A DNA stretch of 64,000 nucleotides from Mucilaginibacter empetricola (GTDB taxonomy: Bacteria > Bacteroidota > Bacteroidia > Sphingobacteriales > Sphingobacteriaceae), in NCBI RefSeq assembly GCF_024808665.1, contig NZ_JANUBZ010000002.1, positions 502,017 to 566,016 on the forward strand, read 5' to 3'. A model generated the notes under the pieces. The model worked only from the letters and a program-made list of their open reading frames with translations, ran no database searches and was not told where the DNA came from. A program made the translations under genes and the position numbers. This document shows, piece by piece, positions 35,766 through 44,954 of this stretch. Numbering within the stretch: the first letter of the stretch is position 1; the number at the start of each line of letters is the position of its first letter.

Positions 35766-36162
35766 TTAATAGTATAAACAATTCAAATTCCAATAAGGAG
35801 GTCACTGAAATTTCCATCAAAACCAATAACCGGTTGGCTGTTTTTTCTTTCTTGGTTCCGTGGCCGGGTTGGCGCTTTTAGGGTAAGTTAATCCTTGTTT
35901 TCGGGCTAGCTTGTTCTTACGGGACGATATTCAGCTTTAGTGTCCGGTCACTAATGGCGGTTCCGTCAAGTGCTTCAATAGCTGCTTCAGCCCTATAGAT
36001 ATCGCTAACTTCCAGAAAAGCATGTCCCAAACTCGTCCACCCCTGGCATAAATTCGGCGGGGTTTTCGGGTTGCCTCATGAAAAAATAACCGAAAAAGCG
36101 CCCCCTTTTAAAAATAATATTCTATAAATTTGCAGCCCATCCTCGAATATTTATAGAAATAA
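35766..36162. other. decayed region between AraC and tRNA genes
   Basis: 397 bp with no intact gene. It holds the RRM remnant (35917-36030, minus) and just before the tRNA the promoter-like TAAATTTGC (36124-36132). Confidence 0.5.
35917..36030 (-). pseudogene. RRM RNA-binding protein remnant
   Basis: The minus-strand frame reads LGHAFLEVSDIYRAEAAIEA, then LDGTAISDRTLKLNIVP and a TAA at 35917-35919. This is the C-terminal half of an RNA-recognition motif (RNP1 GHAFLEV, then AIEALDG...RTLKLN). The N-terminal half (RNP2) is missing and the upstream frame is broken. Confidence 0.6.
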
Positions 36163-36247
36163 CCGAGGATGGTAGAGTGGTCGATTACGACAGACTTAAA
36201 ATCTGTAGGCCCACAAGGGCCCGGGGGTTCGAATCCCTCTTCTTCCG
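36163..36247 (+). tRNA. tRNA-Leu (anticodon TAA), with poor acceptor pairing
   Basis: Anticodon stem ACAGA/TCTGT around loop CTTAAAA places anticodon TAA at 36197-36199. A long variable arm (GGCCC-ACAA-GGGCC) marks the Leu/Ser class, and the T arm is GGGGG-TTCGAAT-CCCTC. The 3' acceptor half TTCTTCC would need GGAAGAA, but the 5' half is CCGAGGA: two mismatches at the end plus G-U pairs. The 5' end (CGAGGATGG) also pairs perfectly with CCATCCTCG at 36137-36145. A -7 match (TAAATTTGC, 36124-36132) precedes and a terminator follows. It may be functional or a damaged copy. Confidence 0.75.
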
Positions 36248-36263
36248 CTAAGTCAGTGATGGC

Positions 36264-36307
36264 AAGGGGGCACCGATAGTAGTTTTAAAAACTATTGGTG
36301 CCCCCTT
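36264..36307 (+). terminator. strong GC-rich terminator after the tRNA
   Basis: AAGGGGGCACC (36264-36274) pairs with GGTGCCCCCTT (36297-36307), and the stem continues inward with ATAGT/ACTAT. It lies 16 bp past the tRNA. Confidence 0.8.
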
Positions 36308-36371
36308 CCGGATTTATAGGGTTTCGCGTATTAATAATTTGAACTTAAATTTGCAGTATAATGCCTTGTTA

Positions 36372-36540
36372 TGGAGAATATGAAGCCATTGATCACTCAT
36401 TCCGGAAAATCGACCAATATGTTCTGCAACACTTTGATCATTCTTACCACCTAACACTCAAGTGCATTTTGAAAGTTCATTTACACAATACAAAGGACGT
36501 AGGGCAAGGAATTGCATGGTCAACGCCTGCGGAATTTCCA
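36372..36540 (+). repeat. 169-bp dispersed repeat, copy B, inside a 61-codon ORF
   Basis: Matches 707-875 with three mismatches. Here it lies in an ORF from ATG 36361 to 36546 (MPCYGEYEAIDHSF...WSTPAEFPI). A -7 match TAAATTTGC (36346-36354) sits 6 bp before that ATG, so a transcript would begin at or near the start codon and be leaderless. I recognise no protein family; coding status is uncertain. Confidence 0.7.
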
Positions 36541-36745
36541 ATTTAAGACCTTTTCCATAGTTAATAAAATGGCTGGTTCGAAATCCGTACCATAGACGTC
36601 TCTAAATTCTTGCTATTTTCTGTAAATCAGCTATAAACTGGTTCGAAATCAGTCCTATAACCGACCCATTTTTTTCGCCTCTCAAGAAATTGAGGGGCGT
36701 TTTTTGTTTTAAATGATTTGGTTATCTTTATATAAAATTTAGATT
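36541..36745. other. short non-coding gap with tRNA-like fragments
   Basis: CTGGTTCGAAATC occurs twice (about 36571 and 36637), resembling the T-arm GGTTCGAATC of tRNAs, the second followed by CAGTCCTATAACCGACC. They look like decayed tRNA 3' ends. A repeated terminator follows at 36666. Confidence 0.4.
36666..36704. terminator. 39-nt repeated terminator, copy 1
   Basis: CGCCTC-TCAAGAAATTGA-GGGGCG hairpin between T runs on both sides. The 39-nt block is identical to 44955-44993. It may act in both directions. Confidence 0.7.
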
Positions 36746-37018
36746 ATGATAACTGCTGAGGTAAAATTGCCGGAAAAAGATGCCGAAATGATTTTGAAAG
36801 TGATATCGAAATTAGGCGGAAAAGTAAAAGTTATTGAACACAGTCAGCCTAAACTCTCACCTGCTGCAAAGAAAATGAAGAAAGACCTGGAGGAGGCTTT
36901 TAGACAAGTTAAGCTCCATCAGGAGGGTAGAATACAATTAAAAACAGCCAAAGAGTTGCTCGATGAGCTTTACATTATCCCAATTCCCAGTTTTTGTAAG
37001 GCAGTGTTGTCCCGTTAA
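36746..37018 (+). CDS. orphan antitoxin-like protein
   Basis: 90 residues. Starts like the small antitoxins of Bacteroidota TA pairs: MITAEVKLPEKDAEMILKVI, KLGGKVKVIE, then a charged helical stretch to KTAKELLDEL, where such antitoxins normally end. Here the frame goes on into YIIPIPSFCKAVLSR, and no toxin gene follows. It resembles the antitoxin at 49955 in layout. It is probably the relic of a TA pair whose antitoxin end was altered when the toxin was lost. Confidence 0.6.
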   Translation: MITAEVKLPEKDAEMILKVISKLGGKVKVIEHSQPKLSPAAKKMKKDLEEAFRQVKLHQEGRIQLKTAKELLDELYIIPIPSFCKAVLSR

Positions 37019-37192
37019 AGCCTTTTAGTTTTTACTCAATAGTTGATGCTACTGGCAAATTAGATGTCGGCAATGGTATATATGCTAGAATAAGATAAAG
37101 GAGCCGATTGCCTCTGGAGAAAACGTATCCACTTTATATTCAGTTAACAATAAAATTGAACATTTGCATAAAAATGTACAGACGGCACAGTC

Positions 37193-37771
37193 ATGCAAAC
37201 GGAAAAAAGACGGTTAGTTGAGCTATTTTATGACAAATTCTGGAAAGAGCTGTACATAGTTGCTTTTCGCCGCCTGCGTTCAGAAGAAGATGTTGAGGAT
37301 ATACTGCAGGATATTTTTTTATCGCTCCTTACCGGTGATGTGGACCTGCAAAATGAAAACTCCGTCAGGGCATTTTTGCACCTCCGTTTAAAAAGCCGGA
37401 TTATCAATTTTTACCGTAAACAGCTTGTCCATTTAACTTTTGAACAGGATGCCGCCCTAAAAAGCGAATTAGCCGATCAGGATAGCGAAACCCGGCTGAT
37501 GACCCGGGAACTGGAAGTGGTAGTAATGGACGAAATTACGCGCATGCCCGAAAAGATGAAGGAAATATTTCTACTGAGCAGAAATGAGCGTAAAACCACA
37601 GAGCAAATTGCTGTTCAACTAAATTTATCTAACCAAACGGTAAGGAACCAAATCAGTACCGCTATAAAAAGAGTACGTGTGGCTGTAAATAATTACAGTC
37701 AGCAGGACCTTACGCCTGCCGCTGTTCACATTGTTGTAACAATTGGCGCGCTTTTGTTAATTAAATATTAA
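37193..37771 (+). CDS. ECF RNA polymerase sigma factor (FecI-like)
   Basis: 192 residues. Sigma region 2 (ELFYDKFWKELYIVAFRRL, then SEEDVEDILQDIFLSLL) and region 4 HTH (MPEKMKEIFLLSRNERKTTE, then IAVQLNLSNQTVRNQISTAI). A hydrophobic C-terminal tail (PAAVHIVVTIGALLLIKY) may touch the membrane. It should be held by the FecR-type anti-sigma factor encoded 73 bp downstream and, once freed, transcribe the SusC/SusD genes. Confidence 0.92.
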   Translation: MQTEKRRLVELFYDKFWKELYIVAFRRLRSEEDVEDILQDIFLSLLTGDVDLQNENSVRAFLHLRLKSRIINFYRKQLVHLTFEQDAALKSELADQDSETRLMTRELEVVVMDEITRMPEKMKEIFLLSRNERKTTEQIAVQLNLSNQTVRNQISTAIKRVRVAVNNYSQQDLTPAAVHIVVTIGALLLIKY

Positions 37772-37844
37772 CAAATACTACTCATCATATTAAGTTTTAT
37801 AAGTGCATAGTACATCCGTATTTCAGGATTGGTTATGTGTTTAG

Positions 37845-38840
37845 ATGACTGAAATAGACAAATCAGAATTAAGATATTTACTTCAAAAGGAAGCACAAGA
37901 CGATTTAACAGCCAGTGAAAGACTTCGGCTTGATGAATGGTACGATGCATTCGATACCAGGCAAAAAGATCTCAAAGTATTCAGGGATACTGAGCATGAG
38001 CAAAAAATAAGACAAAGACTGCTTGATCGTATTATGATGGCGGAAGACTTTGTTGAGATCCCGGAAAAATCACGCTTCCGGCGCTTAAGACCGTGGCTAT
38101 CGGCTGCGGCTGCAATTATCCTGGTTGCTGGCGGCGCAATTTTATGGCAACACAACTTGCAACATACACAGCCAGAAACTTTATTAACAGTGCAAACCGG
38201 CAGTGGGATGCTAAAGGAAATTAAGTTAGCGGATGGTAGTGAAATATGGCTCAATGCAGGCAGTTCACTTCGGTACCCCGAACATTTTTCAGGCAAACAC
38301 AGGGAAGTGTATCTGGATGGTGAGGCTTATTTTGATATTGTTCATAACCCCGCTAAGTCATTTGTTGTTCATACGGCACACCTTACTACCAATGTATTGG
38401 GCACCGCGTTTTCTGTAACTGCATATAAGGGCGATAGGGTAGAAGCTGTAACCGTTGTGCGTGGTAAGGTAGGTGTAGCTGAAGGGAAAAATCAGCTTGG
38501 TCCTTTAACTCCGGATAAACGGGTAGAATACAATGTCGCTAGTGGTAAAAGCGCTGTAATAACTATCAATGCGTCTGCACTGATGTCGTGGAAAGAAGGC
38601 AAACTGCAATTTGAAAACCAAAACATGAAGGATATAGCAGGCAGGCTTGGTCGCTGGTATGGTTATAAATTTAGCTTCGAACACGCAAACCTTGAAAACT
38701 GCCAGTACACCGCCAGTTTTAACAATACTATCCCGCTTGAAAATCTGCTGAAAGTGATGAAGGCTATAAGCTTGCTAAACTATAGGGTAGACGAAAAAAA
38801 TAAGACCGTTACTTTCTTAGGAACAGGATGTAACCTATAA
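37845..38840 (+). CDS. FecR-family anti-sigma factor
   Basis: 331 residues. Cytoplasmic anti-sigma domain (1-80), one membrane helix (about 84-103, LSAAAAIILVAGGAILW), periplasmic FecR domain (KEIKLADGSEIWLNAGSSLRYP, VYLDGEAYFDIVHNPAKSF, NVLGTAFSVTAYKGD) and a C-terminal STN-like segment (FENQNMKDIAGRLGRWYG). It would receive the signal from the N-terminal domain of the SusC protein at 38987 and release the sigma factor. Confidence 0.92.
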   Translation: MTEIDKSELRYLLQKEAQDDLTASERLRLDEWYDAFDTRQKDLKVFRDTEHEQKIRQRLLDRIMMAEDFVEIPEKSRFRRLRPWLSAAAAIILVAGGAILWQHNLQHTQPETLLTVQTGSGMLKEIKLADGSEIWLNAGSSLRYPEHFSGKHREVYLDGEAYFDIVHNPAKSFVVHTAHLTTNVLGTAFSVTAYKGDRVEAVTVVRGKVGVAEGKNQLGPLTPDKRVEYNVASGKSAVITINASALMSWKEGKLQFENQNMKDIAGRLGRWYGYKFSFEHANLENCQYTASFNNTIPLENLLKVMKAISLLNYRVDEKNKTVTFLGTGCNL

Positions 38841-38986
38841 ATAAATGAATACGCAACCCTTGATTATCACTATGGAAAAAAACGACTACTGATCTGCCTT
38901 TAAAATGCAAAACCGCTTTGTGGTCGAGACAAAACGGTTTTATGACTTTAACCATTAGCAATTAACACTTAAAATCTAACAAATTT

Positions 38987-41900
38987 ATGAATTTTCTTTT
39001 AAAACAAAAGAAACAGGCACCGTTTTGCCCTGGTAACCGCAAAACACGATCTATCCGGATCAAAAAAAACATTCAGCAACTCATGAGAATTTCAGCAGTT
39101 ATTATCTTCCTGACTGGCATCAGCAGCCTTACTTTGCTGGCTGCAGGTGGAAAAGCGCAGGATCTGAGAACCCTCAAAGTCAGCATCTCTGCAAAGCACG
39201 AATCTTTGGCCAGCGTATTACATCGCCTGGAAAACTTAACGCCGCTGCATTTTGTTTATCCAAGTGATAAAATCAATAATCTGCAGGTTGAAACGTTTGA
39301 GGTAACCAACCAGAATGTTGCCGCGGTTCTGAATAAGTTGTTATTACCCAGGAACCTGTTTTACAAGCAGATCAATGATAATATATTGATTGATGCTGTG
39401 AAGAAAAACGCTTCTGACCGTTCCATGTCGGCCATTATAAAAATTGAGGGCCATGTAAGCGATGAATTGGGTCTGCCACTCCCTGGCGTTACTGTGAAAA
39501 TAAAAGGTGGTACGGCATCTACAGCTACTGATAATAACGGCAATTATCATATCAGTGCTGATGAAACCGATGTGTTAGTATTCACTTTTGTAGGTTATCA
39601 ATTACTTGAGCAACCTGTAAACAGTAAAACGCTAATCAATGTAAACCTTAAACCGGTAGCTAACGAGATGAAGGAGGTTGTAGTAATTGGTTACGGAACA
39701 CAATCAAGGAAGGACGTATCCACGGCTGTTGCTTCTTTAGAGTCCAGCGATATCAATAATTTCCCGTCAACAGGGGTAGATAAAGCTATGACCGGTAAAT
39801 TAGCGGGTGTACAGGTTTTACAACCTGATGGTGCACCGGGTGCAGGAATTTCAATCAAAGTTCGCGGCACGGGTACAATAACAGCCGGTAGCGATCCATT
39901 ATATGTGGTGGATGGAGTTCCCCTGTCGGATAACGATATCAATGGTCCCGGTTTTAAGGTTAATCCGCTGGATGCAATCAACGTGAACGATATTGAAAGT
40001 GTAGATGTATTGAAAGACGCCTCTGCGGCGGCCATTTACGGTTCAAGGGGTTCCAATGGCGTAGTTATTATCACCACCAAACGCGGTAAGAAGGATAAGC
40101 CGGCCATCAGCCTGAATAGCTATTACGGTATCCAAAAGGTAACCAAGGAAATACCGATGCTGAACGCCACAGAATACGCGCAGCTAATTTACGATGCGCA
40201 TAACAATACTTACTTTAATGACCTGGCAGCATTAGGTTTAACCGGCAACGCTACAGATAATAATGCCACACGTTTAAGCAAACTGGGTGCTTCTCCCACC
40301 AATACCAGCCTCCCATATCTTTTGCCACCTGAGATATTTCCTTATTTAAATGGTGAAAAAGGCTTAACCAATACCAACTGGCAGAATGCTATATTTCAGC
40401 AGGCGCCAATTCAAAGTCAAACACTTTCTGCAACAGGCGGATCGGATAATGTGCAGTATTATATTTCCGGTAACTACCTGGATCAGGATGGTATCGTAAT
40501 TAATTCGGGTTATAAAAGGTATGATGGCCGTTTGAATATTGATGCACATTATAACCATTTAAAGCTGGGAGCGAGTATTAATTATAATTATGCCACTATT
40601 AATTACGATAATACAGAAGGTGCTTTTAACAATGGTAGTAATAACATTATTGAAGGCGCATTGGTAGCGTCGCCATTTTTTCCGGTGAAAAACCCCGACG
40701 GCAGTTATAACTTTGACCAGTATAAATGGCAATATTCTCAGTCTAACGGGATAAATCCGGTGGCGGAGGCCATGTTGAGAACCGATGTTACTTATGAAAA
40801 GAAACTTTTAAGTAATACTTATGCCGAATATGAAATTATAAAGGACCTTAAATTCAGGGTTTCATTCGGAACGGATATCAGTGATTTTAACAGAAGTGAA
40901 TTTAATCCGTCCACCTTACCTAGTCCGCTTACATTGACAACACCTTCTGTCCCGACGGCAGAGTATATCGATAACCAAATTACCAATTGGGTAACAGAAA
41001 GTACCATAACCTACAAAAAGCGTTGGGGAGATCATTCACTTCAAGCTTTAGCCGGTTACACGATGCAAAAGGAGAGGGCTAACGCAACGGATATTTCGGC
41101 TACAGGCTTTCCAAATGATCTGGTAAAAACAATTAACGGCGCAACCAGCATTACCAATTTCGCTAATAGCGGTGGAATTAATGAATGGTCTCTTTTATCG
41201 GGATTAGCCAGGTTACAATATAGCTACAAGGATCGGTACCTTTTGTCGGCCGCCATCCGGGCTGATGGATCGTCCCGATTCGGCCCAAATACTAAATATG
41301 GCTATTTCCCTTCTGCATCGGCTGGCTGGATTTTAAGCGACGAAGATTTCATGAAAAATCTAACTTTCATCAGTCAATTAAAACTGCGGGCAAGTTACGG
41401 GCAAACCGGTAACTTCCAGATTGGGAACTATGCCTATCTATCTACCTTATATCCATCTAATTATATCCTAGGGTCAGGAAGCGGTACCCTGCAGCCCGGC
41501 TTGTATCAGAATACACAGGGCAACCCGAATTTGGGATGGGAAAAAACTTCAGCGGTCAATTTAGGTACCGACATTAGCTTATTTAAAAATGTACTGAATG
41601 CTACTGTTGATGTTTACTCCAATAATACCAGTAATCTCTTACTAAACGTTCCTGTTCCCCTGTCTACAGGTTATTCAACACAGTTGGTTAATATCGGTAA
41701 GGTAAATAACAGAGGGCTTGAAGTAACCTTATCTAACACCAGTCAACTGGGTAAATTGAAGTGGACAAACAGTGTCAATTACGCAGCCAATCGCAATAAG
41801 GTATTGAGTTTGGGCGGACAAAAGTCTATCATCACTCAAGCCAATAACGTAATTTATTTTATTACAGAGGTTGGCAAACCTATAGGCAATTATTATACAT

Positions 41901-42556
41901 TGGTTCAAACGGGTGTTTACAAAAGTCAAACGGATGTAGACACCACGAAAGCAAAAGTTCCTGGCGCTCAACCTGGAGATTTTAAATTTAAAGATGTTAA
42001 CGGCGATGGCATTATTGATGGCAATGATAAAACTATTACCGGTAATTACCAGCCGAAATTCACCTACGGTTATTCCAGTCAGCTGCAATATGGCATCTTT
42101 GATTTAAGCGTTGCCGGGCAGGGCGTTTACGGCAGTACGATTGCCAATATTGCACAGCGCCACTACAACTCTACTGAAAGTTACGCCAATAATACCACAG
42201 ATGCCTTAAATCGTTATTATTCGCCCGCAGATCCGGGAAATGGAAAAGTGGCTATTGCTGACAGGAGCGAAACGGGTTTAAATGCGCAAATCTCTACCTA
42301 CCATTTGTCTTCGGGATCGTATTTCAGGATCAGGGACCTTACTTTTGGTGCCACCTTGCCGCAAAGAATGGCTAAATCAATTGGGTTTGCCAATGCCCGG
42401 TTATATGTAACTGCAGAAAATCCATTCACTTTTACCAAGTACAACGGCTATAACCCTGAGGTAAGTGTAGATAGTAACCCATTAACTCCTGGAGTAGATT
42501 ATGGTAGTTATCCTGTTTCCAAAACCTACCTGATTGGCGTAAACCTTAAGTTTTAA
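38987..42556 (+). CDS. SusC/RagA-type TonB-dependent transporter with STN signalling domain
   Basis: 1189 residues. Signal peptide with a long N-terminus (about 1-57, GGKAQ), STN domain (about 59-130, LKVSISAKHESLASVLHRLE) for contact with FecR, carboxypeptidase-regulatory domain (about 147-230), plug (VVVIGYGTQSRKDVSTAV, DPLYVVDGVP, GSRGSNGVVIITTKRG) and barrel ending in GVNLKF. It imports oligosaccharides or other large nutrients with SusD at the outer membrane. The STN domain and the upstream sigma/anti-sigma genes imply substrate-induced expression. No glycoside hydrolase lies beside it; the adjoining enzyme is a phosphodiesterase. Confidence 0.95.
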   Translation: MNFLLKQKKQAPFCPGNRKTRSIRIKKNIQQLMRISAVIIFLTGISSLTLLAAGGKAQDLRTLKVSISAKHESLASVLHRLENLTPLHFVYPSDKINNLQVETFEVTNQNVAAVLNKLLLPRNLFYKQINDNILIDAVKKNASDRSMSAIIKIEGHVSDELGLPLPGVTVKIKGGTASTATDNNGNYHISADETDVLVFTFVGYQLLEQPVNSKTLINVNLKPVANEMKEVVVIGYGTQSRKDVSTAVASLESSDINNFPSTGVDKAMTGKLAGVQVLQPDGAPGAGISIKVRGTGTITAGSDPLYVVDGVPLSDNDINGPGFKVNPLDAINVNDIESVDVLKDASAAAIYGSRGSNGVVIITTKRGKKDKPAISLNSYYGIQKVTKEIPMLNATEYAQLIYDAHNNTYFNDLAALGLTGNATDNNATRLSKLGASPTNTSLPYLLPPEIFPYLNGEKGLTNTNWQNAIFQQAPIQSQTLSATGGSDNVQYYISGNYLDQDGIVINSGYKRYDGRLNIDAHYNHLKLGASINYNYATINYDNTEGAFNNGSNNIIEGALVASPFFPVKNPDGSYNFDQYKWQYSQSNGINPVAEAMLRTDVTYEKKLLSNTYAEYEIIKDLKFRVSFGTDISDFNRSEFNPSTLPSPLTLTTPSVPTAEYIDNQITNWVTESTITYKKRWGDHSLQALAGYTMQKERANATDISATGFPNDLVKTINGATSITNFANSGGINEWSLLSGLARLQYSYKDRYLLSAAIRADGSSRFGPNTKYGYFPSASAGWILSDEDFMKNLTFISQLKLRASYGQTGNFQIGNYAYLSTLYPSNYILGSGSGTLQPGLYQNTQGNPNLGWEKTSAVNLGTDISLFKNVLNATVDVYSNNTSNLLLNVPVPLSTGYSTQLVNIGKVNNRGLEVTLSNTSQLGKLKWTNSVNYAANRNKVLSLGGQKSIITQANNVIYFITEVGKPIGNYYTLVQTGVYKSQTDVDTTKAKVPGAQPGDFKFKDVNGDGIIDGNDKTITGNYQPKFTYGYSSQLQYGIFDLSVAGQGVYGSTIANIAQRHYNSTESYANNTTDALNRYYSPADPGNGKVAIADRSETGLNAQISTYHLSSGSYFRIRDLTFGATLPQRMAKSIGFANARLYVTAENPFTFTKYNGYNPEVSVDSNPLTPGVDYGSYPVSKTYLIGVNLKF

Positions 42557-42573
42557 TTTTTAGAGAATCAACA

Positions 42574-43959
42574 ATGAAAAGAATAATATTAACGATAGGG
42601 GTATGCTGCATTGCGCTTTTCTCCTGCAAAAAAAGCTTTTTAACCCTGGTGCCACAATCGGAAGCTACCGATGTGGCCTTTTATAAAACTACGGCCGATA
42701 TTACCAATGCGGTAAATGCCGCGTATGCATCCTTGCAGGGCATGTATTACGGCACATTTGTCACCATGATGGAGGCCAGGGGAGATAATGTGCAGGATTT
42801 AAACCCCGGGGCAAATGCCGGTACCGAGTACGATATTGACCAGTTTCTGGCAAAGGCTGATAATACGGATATTCAAAGTACATGGGGGAATATTTATAAC
42901 GGGATTTCAAGATGCAATATTACCCTTTCGCATATCGATGTGGTTAGTGACCCGGCGTTGAAAACACAATATACAGGTGAGCTCAAATTTTTAAGGGCAT
43001 TGCATTATTTTAACATCGTACGATTGTGGGGTGCAGCACCATTAGTTTTGGCTCCCATTTCGGCCGATGATGCTGCGGCGCTAAGCAGGAGCGCTACTCC
43101 TGCCGTATATGCGGCAATTGAAAGTGACCTTACTGCGGCTGTTGCCTCGTTACCTGCAACTTACACCAACTCCGCTGATTTGGGCCGGGCCACACAGGGT
43201 GCTGCGAAAGCGTTATTAGGAAAGGTTTATCTCACCGAAGGGAAATACTCACAGGCTGTAACTATATTGCATGACCTGATTGCACCCGGTAATCCCTATG
43301 GTTATACATTATTGCCGAATGTTGCTTCGGTTTTTGATGTAAACAATAAAATGAATGCAGAGATTATTTTTGCTGTACGCTATAATAAAACCATAGCGAA
43401 CCAGGGTCATGGCTTGAATGCTTACTTCAATCAACCTGGGTTAGACCCCAAATTGCTGAGTGCTTACGGAACAAATGATGCCAGGCGCGATTTATTGAAT
43501 ACTGTTACCCTGGATGCCAATGATAAACCGGTCAAAAAATATTACGATACATTTGATCCAAACAATAAAACCCTGGGAAATGATTTTATTGTGATAAGAT
43601 ATGCCGACGTGTTATTGATGTATGCTGAGGCAGAAAACGAAACAGGTTATTCAAGCGATGCTTTTACCTACCTGAATGCCGTAAGGACAAGGGCAGGTGC
43701 AACGCCTTTTACCGCAAGTACAATACCTGATCAGGGAACTTTTAGGACTACAGTATTACAGGAGCGCAGGCTGGAGTTGCCGCTGGAACTTCACCGTTGG
43801 TTTGATTTGATAAGGACGAATACAGCCATTGCTGCCTTACAAAATTCGGGATTAACGCCAATTACGATTCAAGCTTACCAGTATTTGTATCCTATCCCAC
43901 AAACTGAGCTGAATATTTCAACAAACAAAACAGGTTTTACCCAAAATCCAGGATATTAA
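42574..43959 (+). CDS. SusD/RagB-type nutrient-binding lipoprotein
   Basis: 461 residues. Lipobox with C18 (ALFSCKKSFL); typical SusD start SFLTLVPQSEATDVAFYKT, TPR-like helices (GELKFLRALHYFNIVRLWG) and ending (RLELPLELHRWFDLIRTNTA, YLYPIPQTEL). Starts 17 bp after SusC. It forms the lid of the outer-membrane SusCD importer. A terminator follows at 43964. Confidence 0.95.
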   Translation: MKRIILTIGVCCIALFSCKKSFLTLVPQSEATDVAFYKTTADITNAVNAAYASLQGMYYGTFVTMMEARGDNVQDLNPGANAGTEYDIDQFLAKADNTDIQSTWGNIYNGISRCNITLSHIDVVSDPALKTQYTGELKFLRALHYFNIVRLWGAAPLVLAPISADDAAALSRSATPAVYAAIESDLTAAVASLPATYTNSADLGRATQGAAKALLGKVYLTEGKYSQAVTILHDLIAPGNPYGYTLLPNVASVFDVNNKMNAEIIFAVRYNKTIANQGHGLNAYFNQPGLDPKLLSAYGTNDARRDLLNTVTLDANDKPVKKYYDTFDPNNKTLGNDFIVIRYADVLLMYAEAENETGYSSDAFTYLNAVRTRAGATPFTASTIPDQGTFRTTVLQERRLELPLELHRWFDLIRTNTAIAALQNSGLTPITIQAYQYLYPIPQTELNISTNKTGFTQNPGY

Positions 43960-43963
43960 TATA

Positions 43964-43992
43964 GAATTGGAGCGTGAACAACGCTCCAATTC
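43964..43992 (+). terminator. intrinsic terminator after SusD
   Basis: GAATTGGAGCG (43964-43974) pairs with CGCTCCAATTC (43982-43992) around a 7-nt loop and TTTT follows. It overlaps the upstream end of the next open frame, which supports the later ATG (44009) as the start of the phosphodiesterase. Confidence 0.8.
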
Positions 43993-44008
43993 TTTTGAAA
44001 ATGAATAT

Positions 44009-44911
44009 ATGAAACATTTAACTAAAATCTTTACTATCGGCTTTCTAGTATCTTTCAGGCTAACAGCTTTTGGCCAGGCTGATCAACTCATCAAACAATT
44101 ACATAATCCAAATGATAAGCATGTAATGGTTGTAGCCCATCGCGGTGATTGGCGAAACGCTCCGGAGAACTCTCTTCAGGCTTACAAACTGGCTATTGAA
44201 ATGGGAGTAGATGTTGTAGAAACCGACCTGAATGAAACCAAAGATGGTGTTGTAATCGTTATGCACGACGAAACAATAGACCGCACAACTGACGGAAAAG
44301 GAAAACCATCTGACTATACGCTTGCCGAACTAAAGAAATTTCACCTGAGGAACGGATTAGGGGTAGTAACAAAACATACTATACCAACTCTTGAGGAATT
44401 AATGGAATTGGCTAAGGGGAAAATATTGGTAAACCTGGATAAGAGCTATCCATATTATCGTGAAGCCTATGCCGTACTTAAAAAAACAGGAACACTGCAG
44501 CAAGCTATATTTAAAACAACCGTGCCTTACCAGGAAGTAAGGGCAAAATACGGGGCGTTATTGGATAGTATTACCTTTATGCCGGTTGTTAATATTGATA
44601 AACCAGCTGCACGTACTGTCATTGATGAATATCAGCACGAGATTAAACCGGTGGCGTTTGAGCTGAACTTTCCGACGGATACCTCTAAGATTATTGAGAA
44701 TGCCGGCTTTATCAGGGAAAATCATTCAAAAATATGGATCAATGCTTTATGGCCATGGTTAAACGGTGGTCATGATGACGATAGAGCTGTTGAAGAGAAT
44801 GATAAAAAAGACAGTTGGGACTGGCTTATTGCCCGCGGTGCAACCATGATACAAACAGACAGGCCAAAAGATTTATTAAATTATTTACGGAGTAAATCAC
44901 TTCATAAATAA
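44009..44911 (+). CDS. secreted glycerophosphodiester phosphodiesterase
   Basis: 300 residues from the ATG at 44009. Signal peptide (1-22, AFGQA). GDPD catalytic pattern: AHRGDWRNAPENS, VVETDLNETKDGVVIVMHDE (E and D metal ligands, H) and TDGKGK. It hydrolyses glycerophosphodiesters such as deacylated phospholipids to sn-glycerol-3-phosphate and an alcohol. Its position after SusCD suggests the locus takes up phosphodiester compounds, but the terminator between them leaves co-regulation unproven. Confidence 0.9.
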   Translation: MKHLTKIFTIGFLVSFRLTAFGQADQLIKQLHNPNDKHVMVVAHRGDWRNAPENSLQAYKLAIEMGVDVVETDLNETKDGVVIVMHDETIDRTTDGKGKPSDYTLAELKKFHLRNGLGVVTKHTIPTLEELMELAKGKILVNLDKSYPYYREAYAVLKKTGTLQQAIFKTTVPYQEVRAKYGALLDSITFMPVVNIDKPAARTVIDEYQHEIKPVAFELNFPTDTSKIIENAGFIRENHSKIWINALWPWLNGGHDDDRAVEENDKKDSWDWLIARGATMIQTDRPKDLLNYLRSKSLHK

Positions 44912-44954
44912 TTCCATTGGATTATTGCAGGGATGATATTTGCACGATTAAGCA

